NCBI GenBank assembly: GCA_019693395.1
Contig: JAAMXP010001746.1
Span: 1 to 35,624, forward strand
DNA: 35,624 nucleotides
Source: Ettlia oleoabundans
Lineage: Eukaryota; Chlorophyta; Chlorophyceae; Chlamydomonadales
Direction: 5' to 3'
The translations under genes were made by a program, and so were the position numbers. Position 1 is the first letter of the stretch. Every line of letters starts with the position of its first letter. This document shows positions 22,592 through 33,274 of this stretch, in pieces. Under the pieces are notes generated by a model, which searched no databases, was not told the origin of the DNA, and saw nothing but the letters and a program-made list of their open reading frames with translations.

Positions 22592-23193
22592 TCATGTCCT
22601 GCCCCGCTGGCACTCATTGCTGCACCGTGACAGGCAGTTGTCGTTCCAAGCAGGCACCTGATGCACGGTGGTGCATACCGCTCTTTGGCAGGCATCAGTG
22701 CAGGCATCTACTGAGCTAGTGCCGCAGACGGTCACACAAGTGTTGGGTGTGGCATCCTGCACGAATGAGACATAAGCTGCCCCTTTCGTAAACGAGCAGA
22801 TGCGTTGGCAGCAGCTAAGCCAGACACAGGCTCAGCAGCGCAGCAGGCAAGTGCGCAATGGCAAATTTAGAGCCCCACCTTTGCCAGGCTGCCCATACGC
22901 CGCATGAGCCGCTGGGACGTGCACACACGCTCACAAACAAAGCTGGGGTCTGCTGCAGCATCGTCTAGCCTGCAGGCAACCAAATGAACAGCATTGTCGG
23001 TCCGCCACCCCCTTTGGCGGCAGGATGCAGTGCGTTGTGACGGCTCCCCCTAGTGTCCTCTGCAAGGTTACCTGGACCTATTCCCGTCCTGATCCTGCTT
23101 GGGCTTGCCACCACGCCCCACCACCGCTTTGAGAGTCGCAGCCGCGGGCAGAACGAGAGCAGCGCCCCACCACGCTGGATTGACCTGCATCAT
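22592..23193 (-). CDS. Small multi-CX3C cysteine-rich protein
   Basis: About 125 residues in three exons (minus): 23193-23072, 22969-22879 and 22756-22592; phases 2 and 0 close. Ten cysteines are spaced as C53x3C57, C78x3C82, C90x3C94, C99 and C112x3C116x3C120. The final block is preceded by VPAWNDN, which looks like a conserved core. An N-terminal segment WWGAALVLPAAATL is moderately hydrophobic. Repeated CX3C pairs recall oxidatively folded intermembrane-space proteins (small Tims have twin CX3C), but the spacing and number differ, so membership is not claimed. A plastid or mitochondrial redox/metal role is possible. The start is uncertain: a GATGCAG at the Met could be an acceptor for an upstream transit-peptide exon, and an open frame with MAGFSSKPRQHG lies about 230-280 bp upstream. 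Confidence 0.75.
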
Positions 23194-23852
23194 GGGACAG
23201 AGGGATGATCTAACACATACCATGGCAGCAACGCGCCATCGCAGAGGACTGGGTTACCATTGTGCAGAGACTTAAATATAGTCTGGTGGAGGCAGACTAA
23301 CGTGAAGTGTCGAGGATTCAAAGTATGCTGACACCCTTTTCGCGTCTACACGAACACCAAATAGCCTTAGGAGGCTTGCGGGGTGAGGTGGCGGCGCTGC
23401 CGTGGCGGACGTGCTGTTGCCAGGCTTGGCAGTGCCATGCTGCCTGGGCTTGGAGGAAAAGCCAGCCATGTGCTCAATTGGAAACACTACACACAGCGCG
23501 GCCTGACACATGCATGTTCATGGTTGTAAATTCCTGCTTCCTTTGAGCTGGTGTGCTCGCCCAGCGGCGTGCAATACCGGCGGCACTGTGCAGGCTGGTG
23601 TCCCCTGCTCCAAGTCCCATGCGACCAGAACAATGATGGCTGGGCTCCAGACGATGCATGGTACAGCGATATGTCACAAACTGGGTCAATTCCTGCTGTC
23701 ACAATGTCGGGCAAACGTTGATCGCCATGTGGCAGCGACGGGCAGGTGCCAGCATGGACTTGCATATCAGACAGCCATCCCGTCTGTTCCCCGCCTTTGA
23801 TCGAAGTTCGAACCCTTCAGCTTTAACTGTTTGCAACTCGATTGGGGGATTT
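23194..23852. promoter_or_regulatory. Divergent promoter region, CX3C gene / SDR gene
   Basis: About 660 bp between the opposing starts at 23193 and 23853. It may hold a missed first exon of the CX3C gene (minus frame around 23475-23272 starting MAGFSSK). I found no donor of good quality to join it, so it is not added to the model. Confidence 0.4.
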
Positions 23853-25996
23853 ATGGCTACTCCTTGTGGCACCTTGCAACGCGCCACCGCGGCCAGCGCT
23901 TTCACCAGGTGCGTAATTTTCGTTGTGCATCGGACATGGCAACAGACTTCGCGCTGAGATCGGCTCTGCCCTGGGGCTTGCAGGGGTGGAGTTGCGGGGC
24001 TCCCCAAGCGCAGAACCCCGCTATGCGTCACGGCAGCAGTCGTGGTAAGCTGTGCGACACGGCAATGGCTTGAAGTTGAAAATTGAGAAGCTGGGAGGTC
24101 ACTGTGCAGCCTCCTGGTGGCGCCTTGAGGCAGGCTGTCGGCCTTGTCACCTGGCCACCTCAACCACCCACCATCGTGCCCACCTGGCTGCCTTGCAGGA
24201 GCCCGGTTCCACAGTGCTTGTCGCAGGGGCCACAGGAGGCGTGGGGCAGCTGCTGACTGCCAAATTGCTGGAGGTGGGTGGTGCGGTGTGGTTCCCTGCG
24301 GTTCAAAGCACCTGCGCCCCACGCCAGCAGTCTGTGGTGGTATCGATGCCAGATTGCTGGGCCGGCTTCATGTCAATTCCCTCTCACCTCCATTGCGGGG
24401 GCCTAACTGCTTCTCCACTGGTCTGCTTACCCGCCTGTCTGCCTTCCCGCCTCCCACCTTGCCCTCATGCAGCGTGGCTACAAGGTCAGAGCGCTCAGCC
24501 GCAGCGCCGACAAGGTGCAGCAGCTGTTTGGCGGTGCAGAGGGGCTCAGCATGGCGATAGCAGACATGCGGGACGCTAGCAGCCTGCCTGCAGCGCTGGA
24601 TGGAGTGGATGCAGTCGCCTGCTGCACAGGCACCACGGCCTTCCCCAGCAACAGGTGCCGTTTGGCTGGGTTGTCAGGCTGCCTGGTTGGCCAAGGTTCC
24701 AAATTAACTGCTACGCCTTCCTGTTTGTGGGCTATAAGTGCTCTGGGATGTTGTTCATGATGTGATTGCCTTGAGCCTTCGCCGGCCAGCACACACCACG
24801 CGCAGCACCCTAACTTCATTTCCCTCGCTCTGTGCATGCTGTCGTTGTGCAAGCAGGTGGGATGGCGGCAACAATCCTGAACAGACGGACTTTGTGTCGG
24901 TGCGTAATCTGGTACATGCCTGCCCCAAGGACCTCAAGCGCTTTGTGCTGACGACATCGGCAGGAGTGGAGCGCTCAAACAAGTTCCCCTTCGCCATCCT
25001 CAACTTGTTTGGTGCGTCCGGCCGTTGCTGAATCATCTTGTTTTGAGGGAACGAGTGTGGGACGTTCAGCGAGCATGTCAGCTCCAGGGGCATGCTTGGT
25101 CAGGGAGTTCAAGTAGAGCATTGTGTCAGGCCGTTGGGACTGTGTAAAGCTGCAGTGGCAACATGAAGGCTGGCCAACCCCATTAAATTTTGGTGAGGCT
25201 GTGCTGTGCCGCAGGTGTACTGAAGTACAAGCGCATGGGAGAGCAGGAGCTGGAGGCATCGGGCCTGCCCTATCTGATACTGCGGCCCAACCGCCTGACT
25301 GATGGTGAGCAGCCATACCTTGTGACATTGCGCCGGCATAGCTTGCGGTTGAGTGCTGTTGGCCGAGGAGAGGCTTGCCAACGCCTGCGTGCCTTGCTGC
25401 ATGCCAAGCAACCGTCCTGTCGCAGTGCCATCAAGCAAGGAGCACTCTTTCCTCGGCTGTTTTTTCAAAAAACACTGTCTTTCTATACGACTTTGACACA
25501 GGTCCCTACACAAGCTATGACCTCAACACGCTGCTGAAGAACACGAGCGGCAGTCGGCAGGACATCACGCTGTCGCTGCAGGATGATTTGATGGGGGAGA
25601 CCTCCCGCATTGCAGGCAAGCACCAGCTTTTGGCTGTGCTTGGTTGTCGGGTGTTCCTTTCCCTGGTGTGGCTGCTGCTGGCCATATAGGTTGCGCTGGT
25701 TAAGCCGTGCAACTGCACGAATAGTTTTACTTGGAAAATACGCAGGAAATGCTTTGTGCATAACACTCGCAAGACTGCCTTTTAACTATATTGGTGGATC
25801 AATGCATGTGAATTGTTTCCCTTGCATGCATTTCATGCTGGTTGCAGTGGCAGAGGCAATTGTCCAGTCAATGCTGCTGGACTTTGTGGAAGGCAAGCGG
25901 TACAGCATCGGCAGCCGGCAGGGCGACGGGCCGGGACAGGATTCGACCAAGTGGGCAGCGCTGTTCGAAAGTGTAAAGAAGCCTGCGATGGTGTGA
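23853..25996 (+). CDS. Atypical short-chain dehydrogenase (NAD(P)-binding Rossmann protein), plastid-targeted
   Basis: Predicted 293 residues in eight exons (plus): 23853-23908, 23984-24044, 24199-24273, 24473-24654, 24857-25011, 25215-25304, 25502-25615 and 25848-25996, all in phase. The first two exons form a transit peptide (MATPCGTLQRATAASAFTR, then PKRRTP). The nucleotide-binding loop is VLVAGATGGVG (residues 45-55). Later landmarks are ALSRS, ADMRD, VACCTG, FVLTTSAGV, LEASGLPYLILRPNRL and AEAIVQSMLL, the signature of atypical SDRs related to plant At5g02240/Tic62-type domains. The catalytic YxxxK is replaced by LKYKRMGEQE, so it may bind dinucleotide as a redox sensor or assembly factor without acting as a dehydrogenase (inference). 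The seventh intron uses a GC donor (CAG|GCAAGC). Confidence 0.92.
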
Positions 25997-26144
25997 GGAT
26001 TGAACCGTACTGCAGCACAGCCACTGGTGCGGTGTGGCAAGCTGTACAATCGGCAAATTGTTTGCGGCCCAGCCCCGTTAAGTTTGGATTGAATTTTGCT
26101 GACGTGTTTTTGACTGCTTTTTAAATGAACGCCGGCATCGTTTG

Positions 26145-26149
26145 TTACA
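26145..26149 (-). terminator. Candidate UGUAA poly(A) signal for the F-box gene
   Basis: TGTAA on the minus strand, about 245 nt past the F-box stop codon. Motif and position only. Confidence 0.4.
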
Positions 26150-26298
26150 ACGTTTGATTGATTTGTTTTCCTTCGATCTGATCTTCTCACTTCTGTTGCA
26201 TGCGTGAATCACACTTTAAATCATCAACTTGCTGCATAGCACAGCCAAGTACAATCAATGATAATGCATGGTCTGATTCGTGGTTTTTTGGTACAGTT

Positions 26299-26303
26299 TG
26301 TAA
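26299..26303 (+). terminator. Candidate UGUAA poly(A) signal for the SDR gene
   Basis: TGTAA on the plus strand, about 300 nt past the SDR stop, in AT-rich sequence. It lies beyond the F-box signal, so the two transcripts would overlap by about 150 nt. Confidence 0.45.
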
Positions 26304-26393
26304 CTCATAGGCAACTGGGAACATAGTACAGGGAACATATACAACGGGGATTGTGTGGGCAGCACAACACAAACTGCCCTCTCCAGCAGTCAA

Positions 26394-28860
26394 TCACACT
26401 AGCCAGGGCGGCTGACGCTCCCTGACTTCGCGCGGCAGGTGGTCTGTCCAACGCTGCTGCCGCGCCTTTGAACCCTCCTGCTCCAACTCTCGCAGAAGCT
26501 GCCCAGGCGCCACATACTGCCCCCGCGACTTGAAGACGCTGAGCAAAGAGTTGCCAGGTGGCACGGACACCACGATGGTGGGCTCGTAATCAATGAGCGC
26601 CCCCTGGGGCATAACTGCAAGATGGCAGACAACAGGACGGACAGACTGCGCACGGGTCATGTTAAGTGTAAAGGGCTTGGAACGGGCACGACATCTCCAT
26701 CAGTATTAACATAAGGGCACTAGGGAAATAGAGGCTGTAAGTCAGCAGGGTAGTGCAGTAGTGCATTTCGCACCAAATGCCTCCCACGCAGGACATTATA
26801 CCATGCACCACACAGCACGCCGCACAGCACTGCTCCAGGGCATCTCACCTGGGATGGGGTTTGCATAGCAGAAGCAGAGGTCTACACCGTATGCCTGCGC
26901 CTGCTGCTTGCTTGCATAGCTATCGGGAAGCTCCCGCAGCAGCACATCAATCTTATCCAGGCTGTCAAACTCAAGGCAGCCCTGTGGGTGGTGGCGGGCA
27001 GGCGGCGGCCAGGAATCAGGCAGCATGCTAAACCAATTATAGTGCTTAGACATGCAGGAAGCAAACCTCATCCTTACCCACACTTGATACCCACACTGCA
27101 TGCAACACCTGTGTTGACTACCTCGTATACAACCCTCCACAGACAGCTGTTTTGATTGCAATCGTGCTGTTATGCAGCAGCTCGCCAGCCACCCAGCCAT
27201 CAGCCACCCAGCAAGACCATGCCAACTTTTGCCAATCAGCAATCCTAACCACCAGCCAGCCCGCCCCGCAGTGCTCACCAGCTTGTGCCCCTGCTTGTCC
27301 ACCAACAAATGCTGCCCTGCGGGCCGCACCACGGTCAGGAGGTCTGCAAAGCTGAGCTCCAGGTGTTGCGCCAATTCAGCACTCAACTGCTGCATCTGCA
27401 CCTCGCAACGCGCCAGGCGGTGCTGCAGAGCTGCCACGCTGCCCACACAGTCGGAGGCTTGGATGGCGGCCAACTCCGCCAGCGCCTGTTGCCGCCTGCA
27501 CAGCATGTCATACGGGGAGGAAAAGTGTGGAGGACGAGCACGGTGGGGAGGGCTTTGCAAAGCACAGCGTCCCGCAAGGAGCCGAGCTGCTGTTTAATAT
27601 GCACTGATGGCTGCCCCTATCGAAGCAGACCCAGAAGGCCGGGAACAAAGCACTGGCAGCTACAGCGGCGGCCATGCATCCAGCATATGACTCTAAGCAG
27701 CCCGCACCTCGCTTCAAGGTTTGCCAATCGCTGCCGCAGCGCGGGGCGGTCTGGCGGTTCGGCTCGGTGTACCAGAAAGCCCAGGCTGCTCTCGGCTGGC
27801 TGCCGCAGATCCAACTCTCCGCGCGCATCTATGTACAGCCTGCAGTGGTATCGATACTAAAAATGAGATGCACCAGATCCGCAGCGCCCACTCCATACAT
27901 ATTTACCTAACAACACACAACATCAGCCAGTCCACTGTGCACCACCAGATCTGGTAACACGGTTTTTTTGCTGCGGAGCAGCCCTCATCTTTGCAGATAT
28001 GGCGGTTGTTTGAGAATGGCTCCCGCTTCCGCCACAGCGGCCACCCACCGGAAGGTGTGCTGTGCCCGGTTCCACTCTAGCCCCAGCACCAGGCACTCAA
28101 AGTAGTAGTGGGGCTGATTCATCTTGTAGCGGCATGAGCGGCCAATTAGGGGCAGGAACAGCGCCGCATGCTCGCTGTTGTCGTCACGCACTAGGGCCTG
28201 CAGCACAGCGCGAAGGTGCCAGCTGCGGATGTTATGCAGCGAGGTCCTGGATGACCGATGCAGCCAAGGGAAGTATAGGCGGGCAAAATAACCAACTCTC
28301 CCACAAATAGTGTAAGTCTCCTTCGCCGGCTGTTACCATACAATGCTGTGTGGCCTGATCTTACATGGAAGTACCAGTGGCGTCCCGCACCCCATAGCCG
28401 CATACCTGGTAGGTTGAGTAGCAGGCTCCCAGCTGGACAGTCTCTGCTGGATAGCACTCCTGAGCTTTGACATGCCAGACAGTCTCGTCTTGCACTGCGC
28501 TTAAAAACACAGAGGGTAGTTCCCCGACAATGGCGGCATGTCAGGGGACACTGGCGGCGGAAGTGCAGCTCAGGGCGGATGACGTGCTGCTGGCCGTGTT
28601 GATGTTCATCGCTTGATCACAACACCCACCTGCGTTGTACAGTGCGCGGCACACCTGCAGGGTCCCAACAAGGAAGAGCTGGCGTCAAGCGCGGCAGGGA
28701 TTTTTTGCTGGCAGATCAACAACACCTGGGGCGTGCAGCAAAACGGAATCAATATTGCATTTACCAAGGCAACACGCGCCAAGTCCTGAACGGGCAATAA
28801 ACGGAGCACTTGCGACAAGGGTCCGGCACCAAGCTCTAGGAGTCCCATCACCTCCGTCAT
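26394..28860 (-). CDS. F-box protein (probable SCF ubiquitin-ligase adaptor)
   Basis: Predicted 353 residues in eight exons (minus): 28860-28765, 28654-28630, 28494-28406, 28197-28049, 27839-27708, 27495-27279, 26981-26849 and 26614-26394, all in phase. The N-terminal F-box reads GPLSQVLRLLPVQDLARVALVCRALYN, spread over the first two exons, then DETVWHVKAQECYPAE. The plant F-box continuation follows: YQALVRDDNSEH, HYYFECLVLGLEWNR and LYIDARGELDLRQP. The middle is a Gln/Leu/Ala-rich coiled coil (RQQALAELAAIQ to AELAQHLELS). The C-terminal domain (GHKLGCLEFDSLDKIDVL to LRELEQEG) I cannot name; it may select the substrate. By family, the F-box binds Skp1 in an SCF ligase. An alternative start at 28884 adds eight residues. 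A 25-nt exon encodes the centre of the F-box. Confidence 0.85.
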
Positions 28861-29359
28861 ATTTGACTGCAGCCTGGTTTGCATACAAGATCTCCTTCAG
28901 GAGACAGAGAGTATCCTCGCTGGTGTGCCAGCTCAGCGGGCGGTGGCGGCTGCTGCCCCTGCAAGCCGACTGGGCTCCAACAATACTTTTTATGGCAGCC
29001 CTGGAGTGGAGATAACATCTTCACAGGCTGATAACCCGGTAGCCTCAAGAGCATATAGCACTCGTAAACATCAAGTAGGATGCCATAGCAGGGATGTCCG
29101 GCGAGCAGCCTACTCCTCCCAACCAGTTACATGTCGCAATTGACTTGAAGCACTGGGTCGTGAGGCTTTTGTTTTATCATTGCAATCCCGCCGTAAACTT
29201 TTGGAAGATGCTCCGTGGTACAGCACAGCCTGTCGTGACATGCTTCCGTTTTGGCGCCTGCGCCTCCCTGCCTGCCGCTAGGCCAGTTTCTCCATGGCTT
29301 CACTAAAAACTACGGCATAACCAGCATTTCCGACACACTCGTAACCACACCCTTCGTAT
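28861..29359. promoter_or_regulatory. Divergent promoter region, F-box gene / acyltransferase gene
   Basis: About 500 bp between the opposing starts at 28860 and 29360. No TATA box near either start and no supported coding frame. Confidence 0.45.
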
Positions 29360-31397
29360 ATGTCCATGTTCTCAGGGCTGCTGAATTTATCTATGCCGCT
29401 ACTGGTGAGAATACTGCTCTGTGCGGCGCTGTCGCTGGCGTCTGCCTCCCACCTGTGGGCCTACCGCCACTTGCCTCCCGGTTGGGGCCGGCTGGCAGTG
29501 GCGCTCCCCGTTCTGGCAGCCATGCAGATCCCACCTTTCCTGTTTGACCCGAGGACAGAAACTTGGGGTGTGGTGCTCAACATAAACTTTCCCTGGATTG
29601 TCTTTAGTGCGGTAAGGACGTCACTGCCAACACTCCTATCCATCAATTGAAGGGAGTGCGTGAGCTTAGGTCCAAGGGGTGCACCTGTTCTTCTTCACAC
29701 GTGCAGGTGCTTGGCTGGGCACTTGGGAGGGGCCGGACTGCGCGCAACTTTCCTCACTTCCCTGCCTTTTTCGCTTTCCTCATGATCCCCGCATTGCCAG
29801 CCAAGACAAACACTCCCGTGGTGGGGAGGTGAGGGACGTGTCACTGTGCTGCTATCGTGCTATATAATCGTTGCATTCAACCAAGGGCGTTTCTCAAATC
29901 GTGCGACTCTTCCATACTGTAGTGGGCACATGTACCGCCTCACATTCTATATCATGCAGGCGCATACACCCTGGGCTGTTCAACCCTGGCCTGGGCATCA
30001 CAGCAGGGAAGATTGCTGGACTGGCTGCATCATCAATCGCTTTAGACTGTATGGACGGGCCCCGATGGTTGCTGGGCATCCTGCAAAGTGAGCTGCAGCA
30101 AATCTGCAGATCAATCAGCTCATGGCAGCGGCTTCAATTTACAACTGCCTGTGAGGCGGTGCTGGGCCGCGTCATTTCCATCCTGCTCCCTTTCCGCTCT
30201 ACCCCTGCAACTCCCACGTAATCCATCTGCATTCCACCCATTCAGTGCAGCCCTGTGCCTCTACTTGTTCACCAGCCTGTGCCTAGAGTTTGCTGCCGCA
30301 CTGGCTAGCTTGCTGAGCGGCATGCCTGTGCTGTCACCCTTCAACAGACCGTACGCCTCTGCCAGCATAAGGTGGGTGCAGCGAGAAACTCAAACTCGTG
30401 CTTTGCGGGAAAACCAGCAGGGCGAGGCATGGGCGTTTGGGTGCAACCACTTGAGGCTGGTTGTGCATGCTCCTTACCTCTGCTAGCTGTGCAGCGAGTT
30501 TTGGAGCAAGCGCTGGAATCTCGTGGGTGGCGGCACTTTCAGGACATTCGTGTACGAACCTATCTGCGAAGGTGAGCTTGTCGATCCATGAGTAAATTGC
30601 ATGTAATGCCGTCTAAGAAGCTATGGGCCTTATATCAGCATCGGCAGTAACACTAGGCACCTGTACCGCTACCATTCCTTCACTGCCACATACCACGTAG
30701 CCTAAACAGCCAGTTCCTGCTGCTGCAGGCCCCTTCGCCAAGCCACGGCCTGATAATGGGCAGTCAAGCAGCGATGCAGAGTCTGTGGAGCCCTGGCGGC
30801 GTGTGATAGCCATGCTGGCCACCTTTGCCGTGTCTGGAGCCTTGCATGAAGTTTTTTTCTTCCACCTCACCCACCAATTCTCAGGTCGGGCCTAAGCTGA
30901 CACCAAGCACTTGCTCACAGCATATTCAGTTGGCGCCATGTGCTACTTCTTCCCAGACTATGCATGTTGCAGGGCACTGGATGCTGTTCTTCACTATTCA
31001 AGGGCCGCTACTGCTGGCGGAGGACTGGCTGGGTGGGTGGCTGCAGCAGGCAGGCATTCACCTGCCTCTGCCAGTCAGGATTGCTATGACCATTGCCACT
31101 TTGCACACATGTGAGTTTCAGGTGTGGTTAAGGGCGAGTAAGTTGGGGCTGGTCCCTTGGTGGAAGGCTTGCCTGCCGCACAACGGTGCCCTGCTTGTGC
31201 CCGCTCGTCTCCTTATGCAAAACAAATTTGTGTAGTCTTTACCCATTGGCCTTCAGACTAATTACTCCCATCAAGTCTGATGTGCAGTGGCACAGATTTT
31301 ATTCTTTCCAGACCTTGTGAAGGCTGGGGTGCCGCAGCGCATGCTGCACCAGCTTCTCGCCCATTTCTGTGGCGGCAGCAACCTTAACACTACGTGA
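29360..31397 (+). CDS. MBOAT-type wax synthase / sterol O-acyltransferase-like membrane enzyme
   Basis: Predicted 367-residue multi-pass ER acyltransferase, transferring acyl-CoA to a long-chain alcohol or sterol. Eight exons (plus): 29360-29611, 29707-29828, 29960-30087, 30251-30371, 30495-30571, 30729-30884, 30973-31110 and 31288-31397, all in phase. The first exons are hydrophobic helices (LVRILLCAALSLASA, LAVALPVLAAM). The family motifs are FALPAK-like IPALPAK, EFWSKRWNLV (209-218) and the catalytic-His motif SGALHEVFFF with His273. The next segment, GHWMLFFTIQGPLLLAEDW, matches the conserved plant wax-synthase stretch. The length equals that of plant family members. The start at 29360 is the first of two Met codons (MSM). 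It probably supplies wax or steryl esters for storage lipid (inference); the substrate cannot be read from sequence. Confidence 0.93.
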
Positions 31398-31713
31398 TGG
31401 CACAGAGTCAAGTTCAGACTCTGCGTGTGATGCCGTTATAACGTTTGAGGCGCATCCAAGTGTAAACGTCAAGACGTTTGCTCGCATAACGGCATTTTCA
31501 GGCTGTACTGAAAGGGCTGACTGGTGTACTGCAAGGTCACCCCTACAGAAACTAAGGAAATCTACTCTGATAAAAGGAGGGAGTAACATTACGTATTCAC
31601 ACATAGGTGCTCTTCTTGCCGATCTCAGCTGGCTATCAAATTGAGGTCCTCGGGACACTCGAATCGGTGCTTGCTCTTTTACTTCGCCTCTCGTCCCAAC
31701 TCATCCCTGTCCA
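31398..31713. promoter_or_regulatory. Intergenic: acyltransferase 3' flank and acidic-gene promoter
   Basis: About 315 bp between two plus-strand genes. A TGTAA lies at the left; nothing else is recognisable. Open frames on both strands lack similarity. Confidence 0.4.
31461..31465 (+). terminator. Candidate UGUAA poly(A) signal for the acyltransferase gene
   Basis: TGTAA 63 nt past the stop at 31397, plus strand. Motif and position only. Confidence 0.4.
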
Positions 31714-33274
31714 ATGGAGCTGGATCAGCAGCCCGAGGAGCCTGGTTAGGCGCCAGCTGCGGCAGTGCAGGCGCATCCAGCAGCAGTCGCGGCAGCGGCC
31801 GCTGGGGGCGCAGGACCCCAGGAAGCGGCAGGTAGGGGCATGCGGTAACCAACCTATAAATCACCTCGGACCAAGGCGCTGTCAAGCCCGAGTTGTGCGC
31901 CCGTCATCCTATGTTCACCTCCTGGCATTTCAACCCCGTAGAGGCTGTTGGCGCTGGCGGAGAGGTGGCAGGGGCTGCGCCAGGAGGTGAGGCTGGACCT
32001 GCATCAGAGGAAGTAGTAGAAGAAGAAGAAGGAGCAGAAGAAGGAGAAGGAGAAGAAGAAGAAGGAGAGAGTGACCTGATGAACGAGGATGACGACAATG
32101 ACGGCTGGTGGTGCAATGGGCCTGAGTCCCTGCATAAGCTGGCTGAGCAGCTGGTGTTGGAGGTCATTCAGCATGCAGCTCTCAGCCTAGACGCCGCTTT
32201 CAGCGCAGGCGGAATCTGGGCAGCATGCCAGTCACCCTGGGTGTCAGGAAGCAGCCTGCGCCAGGGCAAGAGGATGAGAGCATGGGCAGCAAAGGTCTGC
32301 ATCCCCTCCACTGCAGCTGATGAGGCTGTGTTGGAGCCTCAGCGTGCACCTCATGCGGTCTCCAGCAATGTCGGCAGGCTGCTCCACACGCTGAACACCG
32401 CACTGGAGAACGAAGGCTTCATGGTTGTTGGAGGCCGCATAGCATTCCCGTTGCAGGTGAACCCTGAAACGATACTCACGCAGATGTACGTAGGATATTG
32501 GTTTACCACAGCCTCAAGGTTTTGCACCAGCAGTCAGCCTCCGATGAAGCTGGCAGCCAGCACTTGCTGGCCTTATGTCAACCGCTCTGCTTCATCTCGC
32601 TCCACAGTTGCAGCATGCTTAACCACAATCGTTACTTAAAGGCATGAGTGCTACGGTGGGTGGAAAAGCACGATCTGCACTGTTATTGGTGCCTTGCAGT
32701 GCTACCTTGGGGCGTGCTTGTGTATATCAGCCGATTGATATCTGCTTGTGGAGCATGAGCTGGTGTTGGGTGCTTTTCTTGCTGCCATGCCATGCGCCGG
32801 TGCTACCTGCATGTTTATACTGTGTGATGCAGGATGTGCTGCCCATGCTGAAGGGAGAGGATGCAGCACTGCTTGGCGTGCTGCGCACGCTGGGCATGCC
32901 TTTCACCATTCTGCGAGTGTGGAAGCTGGTAAATGGTGCATGCTGCAAGAAGCTTGCAAGCTGCCTGTGTGGCTCAAAAGATGCCGACTGGACTGGATGT
33001 TCTTTCATGGCTGGCCACATCCAACTTTCACAGAGGCAAAATGAAGCAGATCACAGCAGCTAGATTGCATTCCTTTCTGCTCTTGGCAATGCAGGATGCG
33101 GAAGACATCGACTCAAGTGCGTTTGATTCCCACGAGGAATATGAGGAGTATTGCAACGCACTCTACACGGTGGGAGGTGTCGTCGGGCCTGGGCAGTTCA
33201 TGGAGGCAGGCGAGGACGAATGTAACCTGGACATGCCCGAAAACTTTCTCTACGGGACAATGGGCGCACATTAG
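31714..33274 (+). CDS. Acidic protein of unknown function
   Basis: About 273 residues in four exons (plus): 31714-31744, 31942-32456, 32833-32928 and 33095-33274; phases close and it ends at TAG 33272-33274. Not recognised. It begins MELDQQPEEP and then has an acidic tract encoded by a GAA/GAG run (EEVVEEEEGAEEGEGEEEEG). A folded-looking region follows (GWWCNGPESLHKLAEQLVLEVIQH, ALENEGFMVVGGRIAFPLQ, LLGVLRTLGMPFTILRVW), and the end is acidic (EDIDSSAFDSHEEYEEY to DECNLDMPENFLYGT). The first donor is a weak GTTAGG at 31745. The stronger GTAGGG at 31832 is also in phase, but using it puts an in-frame TAG (31747-31749) into the message. The gene may continue past 33274 (see the next feature). 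A nuclear or histone-binding role is suggested only by acidity. Confidence 0.55.
32007..32069 (+). repeat. GAA/GAG trinucleotide tract
   Basis: Imperfect (GAA)n/(GAG)n run inside exon 2 of the acidic gene, encoding a poly-Glu-rich segment. The in-frame purity suggests slippage-driven expansion. Confidence 0.8.

Larger units (their letters stand above)
25997..26393. other. Convergent 3' region with overlapping poly(A) motifs
   Basis: About 400 bp of AT-rich sequence between the SDR stop (25996, plus) and the F-box stop (26394, minus). It carries TGTAA on each strand, placed so that the two 3'UTRs would overlap. No coding frame is supported. Confidence 0.55.

Noticed and set aside
28406..28473. 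Separate gene starting MSKLRSAIQQRLSS
   Set aside because: This frame can also be spliced in phase, but the alternative frame gives DETVWHVKAQE and completes a standard F-box with the upstream exons, joining to YQALVRDDN.
31742..31773. 21-nt intron removing the in-frame TAG
   Set aside because: GT and AG flank it, but 21 nt is too short for a spliceosomal intron; the 31745-31941 intron explains the frame better.
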